From: Hymenobacter nivis
Lineage (GTDB): Bacteria; Bacteroidota; Bacteroidia; Cytophagales; Hymenobacteraceae
Length of the DNA: 64,000 nt
Assembly (NCBI RefSeq): GCF_003149515.1
Contig: NZ_CP029145.1
Span: 806,001 to 870,000 of the forward strand
Reading direction: 5' to 3'
Notes under the pieces: model-generated
Seen by the model: the letters and a program-made list of their open reading frames with translations, nothing else
Told to the model about the DNA's origin: nothing
Database searches by the model: none
Part shown: one piece after another, positions 7,226-14,986 of the stretch
How the letters are laid out: each line of letters starts with the position of its first letter
Numbering within the stretch: position 1 is the first letter of the stretch
Made by a program: the position numbers and the translations under genes

Positions 7226-9910
7226 TTAGCCTAGTAGCTGGATAACCAACCCCTCCGCCTTGGCGATGGCTGTGCCCAGGCCCGCCAGGTTTTTGCCGCC
7301 GGCGGTGGCGAAGAATGGCTGGCCGCCGCCGCCGCCCTGGATTTCCTTGGCCAGCTCGCGCACCAGCGCGGTGGCGTTGAGCTTGCCGGCTTTCGCCAAC
7401 TCGTCGTCGAGCATCACGGCCAGCTGGGGCTTGCCGTCGATTTCGGCGCCAAGCACCAGCACGAGGTTGGGCACGGCCTGGCGTAGGTTGAAGGCCAGGG
7501 TTTTGAGGCCCTCGGCGCTGGTGGCCTGCACCTGGGCGGCGAGGAAATTTACGCCGTTCAGGGGCTTCACCTGGCCGGCGAGCTGGTCCTTCTGCTGGTT
7601 GATGCTTTGCTGGGCAAACTGCTCAATTTGCTTGCGCAGGGCCCCCATTTCCTCGGTTTGCTTTTCGAGCGACGTCAGCAAGTGCTGGGGATTACCGAGG
7701 GCCCCGCGCACCTGGGTGAGCAGGTCAAGCTGCTGGTCCACGTAGGCTTCGGCGGTGCCGGCCGTCACGGCCTCGATGCGGCGCACACCGGCCCCCACGG
7801 CACTTTCGGCCACGATTTTGAAGTAGCCGATGCTGCCCGTGTTGGCCACATGCAGGCCGCCGCACAGCTCCACCGAGTAGTCTTTGTCGAAGGTGATGAC
7901 GCGCACGAACTCGCCGTACTTCTCGCCGAACAAGGCCATGGCACCCAGCGTTTTGGCCTCGGCAATGGGTACGTTGCGGCGCTCGATGAGCGGGATTTGC
8001 TGGCGGATGCGCTCGTTCACGAGCTGCTCAATCTCGCGCAGCTGCCCGTCAGTCACCTTCGTGAAGTGCGAAAAGTCGAAGCGCAGCAGCTTGTCGTTCA
8101 CCAGCGAGCCTTTCTGCTGCACGTGCTCGCCGAGTACGCGGCGCAGGGCAGCTTGCAGCAAGTGCGTGGCCGTGTGGTTGTTGCGGATGAGCGTGCGCCG
8201 CACCGCGTCGGGCCGGGCCCGGAAGTCGGCCGTCAGTTCCTGCGGCAACTCCAGCACGGTGTGGATGATGAGGTCGTTCTCGCGCTTCGTGTCCAGCACG
8301 CGCAGTCGGTCCACGTCGCTTTCGAGGTAGCCGGTGTCGCCAATCTGGCCGCCGCTTTCGGCGTAGAACGGCGTCTGATCGAGCACCAATTGGTACTCTG
8401 TTTTGCCCTTCTTGTCGATTTTGCGGTAGCGCAGCAGGCGGGCGGTGGCCTCGTCGTGGTCGTAGCCCACGAACACGTTGGGCCCCTCGGCTTCGGCCAC
8501 CGTCACCCAGTCGCTCTGCTCGGTTTCCTGGGCGTTGCGGCTGCGGTTTTTCTGCTGGGCCAGCGCCTGCTGGAAGCTGGCCTCGTCCACCGTCAGGCCC
8601 TTTTCGCGGGCAATGAGGGCGGTGAGGTCGAGCGGGAAGCCGAAGGTATCGCTCAGCTCAAACGCCGTGGCGCCGTCGATAACGCCGCCATTCTGGCGGG
8701 CGGCTTCTTCCAGCGCATCCAGCCGACGCAGGCCGGTTTCGAGCGTTTTCAGGAAGGCAATTTCCTCTTCCTCAATCACCCGCGTCACGAAGGCCTGCTG
8801 GGCCTTCAGCTCGGGAAAAATGCTGGCCATCTGATCGGCCAGCACCGGCACGAGCTTATATAGAAATGGTTGCTTCTGGTTGAGGCTTGAAAAGGCGTAG
8901 CGCACGGCCCGGCGCAGAATGCGCCGGATCACGTAGCCGGCCTTCACGTTGCTGGGCAGCTGGCCGTCGGCAATGGTGAAGGCGATGGCGCGGATGTGGT
9001 CGGCCAGCACCCGGATGGCGATGTCGGTGCGCTCGTTTTCGGTGACCGGCTGGTCATGCACGGTGGCCGGCGAGGTGCCGTGGTACTCAATGCCTACCTC
9101 CTTGGCAATGAACTGGATGAGCGGCTGGAACACGTCGGTGTCGTAGTTCGACTTTACGCCCGACACGGCCATCATCAGGCGCTCGAAGCCCATGCCCGTG
9201 TCCACGCTTTGGGCCGGCAGCTTGATGAGGGATTTGTCGGCCAGGCGCTGGAACTCCATAAATACGTTGTTCCACACCTCTACCACCTGCGGATGGTCGG
9301 CGTTCACAAGCTGGCTGCCAGGGGTTTGGGCGCGCTCCTCAGCGGTGCGCAGGTCCACGTGGATTTCGGTGCAGGGGCCGCAGGGGCCCGTGTCGCCCAT
9401 CTCCCAGAAGTTGTCCTTCTTGTTGCCGGGCAGGATGCGGTCGTCGGTGGTATACTGCCGCCACAGGGCCTGCGTTTCGGCGTCGGGGCCCAGGCCGTCG
9501 CCTTTATCGCCCTCGAAATAGGTGACGTAGAGCCGGTCTTTCTCGATCTTGAACACGTCGGTGAGCAGCTCCCAGGCCCAGGCAATGGCGTCCTTCTTGA
9601 AGTAATCGCCGAACGACCAGTTGCCAAGCATCTCGAACATCGTATGGTGGTAGGTGTCGTAGCCGACTTCCTCCAAATCGTTGTGCTTGCCGCTCACGCG
9701 CAGGCACTTCTGGGTATCGGCGATGCGCTTGAAAGGCGCAGGCTTATTGCCCAGGAAGTAGTCCTTGAACGGGGCCATGCCGCTGTTGATAAACAGCAGC
9801 GTGGGGTCGTCTTTCACCACCAGCGGGGCCGAGGGCACGATGTGGTGGCCTTTGGAGGCGAAGAAATCGAGGAATTGCTGGCGGACGTGCGAGGCGGTGG
9901 GGAGCGACAT
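7226..9910 (-). CDS. alaS: Alanyl-tRNA synthetase
   Basis: An 894-residue class II aminoacyl-tRNA synthetase. The start MSLPTASHVRQQF lies directly before the class II motif 1 region (FFASKGHHIVPSAPLVVKDD). The editing domain shows the zinc/editing motif HTATHLLQAAL and the later CGGLHVANTGSIG. The C-terminal DHHA1-like domain runs to the end (GGGGGQPFFATAGG). A much longer in-frame extension upstream overlaps the divergent merR gene and is not conserved, so it was rejected. The region between alaS and merR is only 60 bp and must hold both promoters. Confidence 0.98.
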   Translation of the reverse strand: MSLPTASHVRQQFLDFFASKGHHIVPSAPLVVKDDPTLLFINSGMAPFKDYFLGNKPAPFKRIADTQKCLRVSGKHNDLEEVGYDTYHHTMFEMLGNWSFGDYFKKDAIAWAWELLTDVFKIEKDRLYVTYFEGDKGDGLGPDAETQALWRQYTTDDRILPGNKKDNFWEMGDTGPCGPCTEIHVDLRTAEERAQTPGSQLVNADHPQVVEVWNNVFMEFQRLADKSLIKLPAQSVDTGMGFERLMMAVSGVKSNYDTDVFQPLIQFIAKEVGIEYHGTSPATVHDQPVTENERTDIAIRVLADHIRAIAFTIADGQLPSNVKAGYVIRRILRRAVRYAFSSLNQKQPFLYKLVPVLADQMASIFPELKAQQAFVTRVIEEEEIAFLKTLETGLRRLDALEEAARQNGGVIDGATAFELSDTFGFPLDLTALIAREKGLTVDEASFQQALAQQKNRSRNAQETEQSDWVTVAEAEGPNVFVGYDHDEATARLLRYRKIDKKGKTEYQLVLDQTPFYAESGGQIGDTGYLESDVDRLRVLDTKRENDLIIHTVLELPQELTADFRARPDAVRRTLIRNNHTATHLLQAALRRVLGEHVQQKGSLVNDKLLRFDFSHFTKVTDGQLREIEQLVNERIRQQIPLIERRNVPIAEAKTLGAMALFGEKYGEFVRVITFDKDYSVELCGGLHVANTGSIGYFKIVAESAVGAGVRRIEAVTAGTAEAYVDQQLDLLTQVRGALGNPQHLLTSLEKQTEEMGALRKQIEQFAQQSINQQKDQLAGQVKPLNGVNFLAAQVQATSAEGLKTLAFNLRQAVPNLVLVLGAEIDGKPQLAVMLDDELAKAGKLNATALVRELAKEIQGGGGGQPFFATAGGKNLAGLGTAIAKAEGLVIQLLG

Positions 9911-9957
9911 AGAAAAACGGCCGAACGGAGATTTTTGGGTACTTTTCGGCTGAATCG

Positions 9958-9965
9958 CAAAGGTA
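9958..9965 (-). promoter_or_regulatory. -7 promoter motif TACCTTTG for alaS
   Basis: Consensus TAnnTTTG on the minus strand in the 60-bp divergent alaS-merR gap, about 47 nt before the alaS ATG. Confidence 0.35.
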
Positions 9966-9970
9966 ACCCC

Positions 9971-10324
9971 ATGCCCTACAAAGAGCGCACCATCGAAAAA
10001 CAGTACTTTACCATCGGCGAGGTGGCAGCCCAGTTCAAGGTGGCCGAGTCGCTGGTGCGCTTCTGGGAAACCGAGTTCGACGAGTTGAAACCGCGCCGCA
10101 GCAAAAAGGGCAACCGCCTCTACACGCCGCAGGACATCGACACGTTCCGCACCATTTTCCACCTCGTCAAGGAGCGCGGCTACACCATCCCCGGGGCCCG
10201 CGAAATGCTCAAGCAGAAGGGCCCCCAGCTCAAGGATAAAATCGACGCCGTGCAGGGTATCGAGCGCGTCCGGGCCTTTCTGGTGAGCCTGAAGAAGGAG
10301 CTGGACATGGCCCGGCCGGAGTAG
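9971..10324 (+). CDS. MerR-family transcriptional regulator
   Basis: A 117-residue protein. The N-terminal winged-helix MerR DNA-binding domain is clear (YFTIGEVAAQFKVAESLVRFWE, then NRLYTPQDIDTF). It is followed by a predicted dimerisation helix (VQGIERVRAFLVSLKKELD). There is no C-terminal effector domain and no cysteine cluster, so no metal or drug ligand can be inferred. This short stand-alone MerR type next to alaS is, as far as I know, common in Cytophagales; its target is unknown. The start ATG is 60 bp from the alaS start and divergent. Confidence 0.9.
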   Translation: MPYKERTIEKQYFTIGEVAAQFKVAESLVRFWETEFDELKPRRSKKGNRLYTPQDIDTFRTIFHLVKERGYTIPGAREMLKQKGPQLKDKIDAVQGIERVRAFLVSLKKELDMARPE

Positions 10325-10396
10325 CGCGGGGCCGCTGGGGGCACCAGGCCCCTGGGGGCCCAACCAGTCATTTTGCGGTGCTGGTGCTGGCTCCTG

Positions 10397-10492
10397 GGCC
10401 GTCATGCAGAGCGCAGCGAAGCATCTTTTCTGCGGCAGCAACCATAATTAGTTAAGCAGGAAAGATGCTTCGCTGCGCTCTGCATGACGGCC
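10397..10492. repeat. Palindromic intergenic repeat, family 1, copy 1 (inverted)
   Basis: Perfect 32-bp inverted arms (10397-10428 and 10461-10492, with the core GTCATGCAGAGCGCAGCGAA) surround a 32-nt centre. The centre is the reverse complement of the centres of the copies at 11.8 and 53.6 kb (shared words CTAACTAATTATGG and GCTGC.GCGG). It sits between merR and dprA, both on the plus strand. Confidence 0.85.
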
Positions 10493-10550
10493 TAATTGAC
10501 TCACAAAAAGTAGTTTATCAATATTTTATACCCCGACTTATTCCCTATCG

Positions 10551-11684
10551 ATGCCCCAAACCGTTACTGACGATTTATTCCACGAACTGGCTCTGACGCT
10601 CATTCCCGGCATCGGCCCGCAGATTACGCGGCAGCTGATGAGCTACGGCGGCTCGGCCAAAAACGTGCTGCTGATGCCGCCGGGTAAGCTGCGGCGCATT
10701 CCCGGCGTGGGCCCCAAAATAGTAGCCAGCCTCACGGGTCCTGAGCGCGCCACGGCCCTGGGCCGGGCCGAAAAGGACCTGCGGCAGGCCGGGAAAGAGG
10801 GCGTAGAAATCCTGTTTTATACCAGCAAGCGCTACCCGCACCGCCTCAAACTCATTCCCGACGCGCCCGTCATTCTCTACTACCAGGGCCCCGCCGACCT
10901 CAACGCGCCCAAAATCGTGGCCATCGTCGGCACCCGCCAATCCACGGAGTACGGCCGCGAGCAAACCGAGCGCATCGTGCGGGGCCTGGTGCCGCACCAG
11001 CCGCTGGTGGTCAGCGGCTTGGCCTACGGCATCGACATTCTGGCCCATCGCGCTGCATTGCAGGAGGGCCTGCCCACGGTGGGCGTGATGGCCACCGGCC
11101 TCGACGTCATCTACCCCGCCGCACACCGCAAAACGGCCGAGAAAATGCGCGAAGTGGGCGGCCTGCTCACCGAATTCCCGTTCGGCACACCGCCCGACCG
11201 CTACAATTTCCCGGCCCGCAACCGCATCATCGCCGGCCTGGCCGACGGCACCGTAGTGGTGGAAGCTACCGCCAAGGGCGGGGCCCTCATCACCGCCGAG
11301 CTGGCCCTGAGCTACGACCGCGACGTGCTGGCCGTGCCCGGCAACCTGGGCGCACTGGCCTCCGAGGGCTGCAACGCGCTGATTAAAAATAACAAAGCCG
11401 CCATCTATACCGAACCCCGCGACCTGGAGGTGACCCTCAACTGGGACGCGGCCCTGCACTCGGGCAAGTTCAAGCCCGCCCCCGCCTACGCGCCCGACGA
11501 TTTCACGGCCGATGAATTCGCGCTCATCGCCGTGCTGGCCGCCGCCCCCGGCCGCGAAGCCCAGATGGACGACCTCGCCTGGCGGGCCCAGTTGGCCATC
11601 CACGCCGTGGCCGCACTGCTGCTGGGCCTGGAGTTCCGGGGCGTGGTGCGGGCCCTGCCGGGCAAGAAGTTCGCGCTTGTCTGA
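10551..11684 (+). CDS. dprA: DNA-processing protein DprA
   Basis: A 377-residue DprA/Smf. It loads RecA on incoming single-stranded DNA during natural transformation. Domains: N-terminal SAM/HhH-like region (LIPGIGPQITRQLM, RIPGVGPKIVASL; residues about 12-60), Rossmann-fold DprA core (IVAIVGTRQSTEYG, VVSGLAYGIDILAH, FPARNRIIAGLADGTVVVEA; about 110-300), and a C-terminal winged-helix domain (about 320-377). The SGLAYGID motif replaces the commoner SGxARGID. It is flanked on both sides by family 1 palindromic repeats. Confidence 0.96.
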   Translation: MPQTVTDDLFHELALTLIPGIGPQITRQLMSYGGSAKNVLLMPPGKLRRIPGVGPKIVASLTGPERATALGRAEKDLRQAGKEGVEILFYTSKRYPHRLKLIPDAPVILYYQGPADLNAPKIVAIVGTRQSTEYGREQTERIVRGLVPHQPLVVSGLAYGIDILAHRAALQEGLPTVGVMATGLDVIYPAAHRKTAEKMREVGGLLTEFPFGTPPDRYNFPARNRIIAGLADGTVVVEATAKGGALITAELALSYDRDVLAVPGNLGALASEGCNALIKNNKAAIYTEPRDLEVTLNWDAALHSGKFKPAPAYAPDDFTADEFALIAVLAAAPGREAQMDDLAWRAQLAIHAVAALLLGLEFRGVVRALPGKKFALV

Positions 11685-11760
11685 ACCACGGATTTATCGG
11701 ATTTGTCGGATTGCGCGGATTTTGGGGACGATTTACGGGGGTTGGCTAAAAAATTTTAAC

Positions 11761-11955
11761 GAGGCTGTTTAGGAAATCGTCAGACCGTCATGCTGAGCGC
11801 AGCGTAGCGGAGTCGAAGCATCTCTACTGCTCAACTAATCAGGATTACTGCCGCGGGAAAGATGCTTCGACTCCGCTTCGACTCCGCTTCGACTCCGCTG
11901 CGCTGCGCTCAGCATGACGGTCAGCCTAGAATTCTCGAACTTCCTAGACAGCCTC
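11761..11955. repeat. Palindromic intergenic repeat, family 1, copy 2, nested in an outer inverted repeat
   Basis: The family 1 core spans 11783-11922 (arms GACCGTCATGCTGAGCGCAG and its complement). An outer 15-bp inverted repeat with one mismatch, GAGGCTGTTTAGGAA at 11761-11775 and its complement at 11941-11955, encloses it. The right arm contains three tandem copies of CTTCGACTCCG (11865-11897) where the left arm has one (11808-11818). This element fills much of the 428-bp gap between dprA and the aminotransferase gene; no gene is seen in the rest. Confidence 0.85.
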
Positions 11956-12112
11956 AACAACAGCTTGGATTATGCACGGCCCAGGCTGCTGGCTTTTCCG
12001 CCGGCTACTCGGTAATCGTTGAGAAACTCCATCAATCCCCAGGTTCCGCGCCAATTGCTGGGGCCCCCACCGACCACCTTACCATACCCGTTTCACTGCC
12101 CCCGCCGCCGCT

Positions 12113-12928
12113 ATGTTTCTGCTTCACAACGGCCAGCTGGTGGCCGCCGATTCCTTCGCCCTGCCCCTGCCCAACCGCGGGCTGGCCTTTGGCGACGGCT
12201 TTTTTGAAACCCTGGTTTTCACGAAAAACCACCTGCGCTACGCCGACGGCCACCTCGCCCGGATGCAGCAAGCCGCCGCCGCCCTGTACCTGACGCTGCC
12301 CGCCGCCCTGGCCACGCCGGGGGCCCTGGCCGCCACCCTGGGAGCCCTGGCCGCCGCCAACGGCCTGCCTACCGCCCGCCTGCGCTTGCAGCTCTGGCGT
12401 GGCGGCGGCGGCCGCTACGCCCCGCCCACCGCCGCCGTCGAGTGGTTGGCCACCGCCGAAGCTTTCGCACCCGACGAAACGCCGGTTGCGAAAGCCGATT
12501 TTGCCCAGGAAACGCATTCCCTGTTTTCGCCGCTCAGCTTCTGCAAGGGGCCCCAGGCGTGGCTCTACGTGCGCGCCGCCCACGAGCGCCAGCAGCGTGG
12601 CCTGGACGAAATTATCCTCTGCGACGCGGCCGGACACGTGGCCGAAGCCGGTGCCGCGGCCATTTTCTGGCTAAAAGATGGGGTCCTCTTCACGCCGTCG
12701 CTGGCCAGCGGCTGCGTGGCGGGCGTGCGCCGGGCCCAAGTGCTACAAGCTGCCCAGGCGCAAGGCGTAGCGTGCCGGGAAGGGCTTTTTCCGAAGGAAG
12801 AATTATCGGCAGCCGACGCGGTTTTCACGGCTAACGTGGCGGCGGTGCGGGCGGTGCAGCGCATTGGCAGTGCTTACTTTATCAAGCAAATAAGTCTCCC
12901 ACTACTATACTTACTAGACACCTTATAA
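12113..12928 (+). CDS. Class IV aminotransferase (ADC lyase / branched-chain type)
   Basis: A 271-residue PLP enzyme of fold type IV. Family features: LPLPNRGLAFGDGFFET near the N-terminus, the Schiff-base Lys in SFCKGPQAW (about residue 143), and GLDEIILCDAAGHVAEAGAAAIFWLKDG followed by a GC..GVRR phosphate-binding stretch. Members include aminodeoxychorismate lyase (PabC), BCAT and D-amino-acid transaminase; length and the LPNRG motif favour a PabC-like role in folate synthesis, but the substrate cannot be fixed from sequence. The last residues (IKQISLPLLYLLDTL) look unlike the family and overlap the convergent gene by 6 bp. Confidence 0.85.
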   Translation: MFLLHNGQLVAADSFALPLPNRGLAFGDGFFETLVFTKNHLRYADGHLARMQQAAAALYLTLPAALATPGALAATLGALAAANGLPTARLRLQLWRGGGGRYAPPTAAVEWLATAEAFAPDETPVAKADFAQETHSLFSPLSFCKGPQAWLYVRAAHERQQRGLDEIILCDAAGHVAEAGAAAIFWLKDGVLFTPSLASGCVAGVRRAQVLQAAQAQGVACREGLFPKEELSAADAVFTANVAAVRAVQRIGSAYFIKQISLPLLYLLDTL

Positions 12929-13282
12929 TCCAGTCAGTTTACCAACGCCGTAGAGAACCGCACTTATTCCCAGCAGCGCCAATGCAATCAATAACCCCGC
13001 GGTTGAGTATTCTGCGGCGAGCAGCGTATGCTGCCGGCCCAAGCGGTGCAGTTCTACCGGCCCGTGGTTGTGCCATAATTCCGCAAAACCGTTAGCACTT
13101 TTCCACCACGCGCGCCCCCAGCCGATGCCGAGCAGCAAGGGGTAAAATAAAATGTGGAACACCCAGGCCAGGGCCGACAACAGGGCCCCCAGCAAGGGGT
13201 AAAAAATCATATCGGCCAGAACATTACCGAGGAAACCGAGCAGTTCGCCTAACACAAGGGCAAGGTATTCCGCAGCGCGCAA
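12923..13282 (-). CDS. Small membrane protein of unknown function
   Basis: A 119-residue protein with three to four hydrophobic segments (about residues 5-25, 25-58 and 94-116) separated by a polar stretch WWKSANGFAELWHNHGPVELH. No recognised family. It is on the minus strand, convergent with the aminotransferase (6-bp overlap) and 15 bp downstream of the exported-protein gene that follows thyA. It is probably the third gene of a thyA-led transcript. Somewhat lower GC than its neighbours. Confidence 0.65.
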   Translation of the reverse strand: MRAAEYLALVLGELLGFLGNVLADMIFYPLLGALLSALAWVFHILFYPLLLGIGWGRAWWKSANGFAELWHNHGPVELHRLGRQHTLLAAEYSTAGLLIALALLGISAVLYGVGKLTGL

Positions 13283-13297
13283 CTTGGCCCGGGGCCC

Positions 13298-13834
13298 CTA
13301 CTCCGCGATGAAGCGGATGGGCACGAGCAACGAATCCTGCGCGGCCTTGGAGCGCACGAAGCGCAGGGCCCCCAGCACCCGCTGCGCCTCGGCGTCGAGG
13401 GCGTGGAGGGCGGCGGGGAGGTAGGCAGTTTCGGGCTGGGCCAGCTCGCGCTTAGTGACGCGCGGGGGCTGGCGCACCGAACCGTCGGGCCGCACCTGGA
13501 TGCTCACCAGCAGGCGGCCGGTGGGCAGCAGGGCGTTGGGCTGGGCCGCCGTGGGCCGGGCAGCCTCCGGGAACTTGGCCTGCGCCGACACGAAATCGAA
13601 GAACTTGTTGCGGCCCGCCGACTGTCGCTCGGGGTCGGGCTCGTGCCAGAAGCGGGGCAGCACGGGCGAAACCAGCTTGGGGGGCCCCGGCGCGGGCAGC
13701 GGCTGGCGGCGCTGCGGCAGCATTGGGAAGCCGGGGGCGGCGTACTCGCCGGTTTGGGCGCGGGCCGGCCGGGCGGCCAGTAGCCCGCTCCCCGCCAACA
13801 TCAGCCCAATTATCCAGTTTTTCATTCGGATCAT
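13298..13834 (-). CDS. Exported TonB_C-like hypothetical protein
   Basis: A 178-residue protein with a signal peptide (MKNWIIGLMLAGSGLLAARP, cleavage near ARAQ). Its C-terminal half resembles periplasmic TonB_C-like domains (GRLLVSIQVRPDGSVRQPPRV to SLLVPIRFIAE). The first ATG overlaps the thyA stop (TAATG); a second ATG three codons later is equally possible. The one-base overlap implies translational coupling with thyA. Function unknown. Confidence 0.75.
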   Translation of the reverse strand: MIRMKNWIIGLMLAGSGLLAARPARAQTGEYAAPGFPMLPQRRQPLPAPGPPKLVSPVLPRFWHEPDPERQSAGRNKFFDFVSAQAKFPEAARPTAAQPNALLPTGRLLVSIQVRPDGSVRQPPRVTKRELAQPETAYLPAALHALDAEAQRVLGALRFVRSKAAQDSLLVPIRFIAE

Positions 13835-14628
13835 TATACGGCCACCGGGGCCTTAATGGCCGGCCACGGGTCGTAATTCTCCAGCTTAAAATCGTCGTAC
13901 TGGAAGCCGAAGATATCTGCCACGGCCGGGTTAAGATGCATCTGGGGCAGCGGGCGCGGGGCGCGGGCGAGCTGCAACTCCGCCTGTTCCAGGTGGTTGC
14001 TGTATAAATGCGTGTCGCCGCCGGTCCAGATGAACTCGCCGGGTTGGAGGCCCGTCACCTGGGCTACCATCAGCGTGAGCAGCGCGTAGGACGCAATGTT
14101 GAACGGTACGCCCAGGAATACGTCGGCCGAGCGCTGGTAGAGCTGGCACGAGAGGCGGCCATCGGCCACGTAGAACTGGAACAGGGCGTGGCAGGCGGGT
14201 AGCTTCATGGCCGGCAGGTCGGCCACGTTCCAGGCCGACACCACCATGCGGCGCGAATCGGGCGAGGTTTTGAGCTGCTGGATAATTTGGCTGATCTGAT
14301 CGATGTGGCCGCCGTGGCCGTCGGGCCACGAGCGCCACTGGTGGCCGTACACAGGGCCCAGGTCGCCGTTGGCATCGGCCCACTCGTCCCAGATTTTTAC
14401 GCCGTGCTCTTTTAAGTAGGCAATGTTCGTGTCGCCCTGCAAAAACCACAGCAATTCGTGGATAATACTCTTCAAATGCACCTTTTTGGTGGTGACGAGC
14501 GGAAAGCCCTCGGCCAGATCGAACCGCATCTGGGGCCCAAAAACCGACTTGGTGCCGGTGCCGGTCCGGTCGGTTTTGACGGTGCCGGTGTCGAGGATTT
14601 GGCGAAGTAATTCTTGGTATTGGCGCAT
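13834..14628 (-). CDS. thyA: Thymidylate synthase
   Basis: A 264-residue ThyA, the normal short form. It methylates dUMP to dTMP using methylene-tetrahydrofolate. Conserved blocks: [37 protein letters not shown], the nucleophile Cys in [29 protein letters not shown] and [10 protein letters not shown]. It is followed with a one-base overlap by an exported protein gene. A TAnnTTTG motif ends 7 nt before the start codon, so the mRNA may be leaderless. Confidence 0.98.
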   Translation of the reverse strand: MRQYQELLRQILDTGTVKTDRTGTGTKSVFGPQMRFDLAEGFPLVTTKKVHLKSIIHELLWFLQGDTNIAYLKEHGVKIWDEWADANGDLGPVYGHQWRSWPDGHGGHIDQISQIIQQLKTSPDSRRMVVSAWNVADLPAMKLPACHALFQFYVADGRLSCQLYQRSADVFLGVPFNIASYALLTLMVAQVTGLQPGEFIWTGGDTHLYSNHLEQAELQLARAPRPLPQMHLNPAVADIFGFQYDDFKLENYDPWPAIKAPVAV

Positions 14629-14635
14629 AACCAGC

Positions 14636-14643
14636 CAAAGGTA
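14636..14643 (-). promoter_or_regulatory. -7 promoter motif TACCTTTG abutting thyA
   Basis: The motif ends 7 nt before the ATG, placing the expected transcription start at or next to the start codon. Confidence 0.4.
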
Positions 14644-14801
14644 AAACGACCAGGGCCCCCACCAAGGCTTTGCGGCCGCTCACGGGTCTTGCTCAGGTTT
14701 TTTGGTACCAAAAACCAAGATGGTACTTTGCATTTGGCACACATAGAAAATATTTAAACTTTTTGAAGTGAAATTATGGTTTGTAACGAACTATAGTTTA
14801 G

Positions 14802-14947
14802 GGCGGTGGTCCAAAGCAGGATGATACCGGACCTTTAGTTTGTTAATTAAGTCAGCTTAAAAACACGTCAGGAAAGCTGGAAGGACGAATATTCATACAT
14901 CATAAATTGAGTGAAATACCGAAATCATCTCGCTTTGGACCACCGCC
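14802..14947. repeat. 146-bp inverted-repeat element between the NERD-like gene and thyA
   Basis: Arms of 24 bp (14802-14825, GGCGGTGGTCCAAAGC then AGGATGAT; 14924-14947 its complement with GAG for AGG) surround a non-coding AT-rich centre. No target duplication is visible. It fills most of the 358-bp gap, which shows no gene. Confidence 0.7.
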
Positions 14948-14986
14948 AAAAAGCATTTGATTCAGCGGCCACTGGCGACTGTGCCT

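Noticed and set aside
8996..10324. 442-codon plus-strand frame starting inside alaS and ending with MerR
   Set aside because: Only the last 117 codons match MerR; the rest is antisense to alaS.
10575..11603. 342-codon minus-strand frame over dprA
   Set aside because: It is antisense to dprA, which has all DprA motifs.
11761..11955. CRISPR-like array
   Set aside because: The repeats are inverted or directly abutting 11-mers without spacers.
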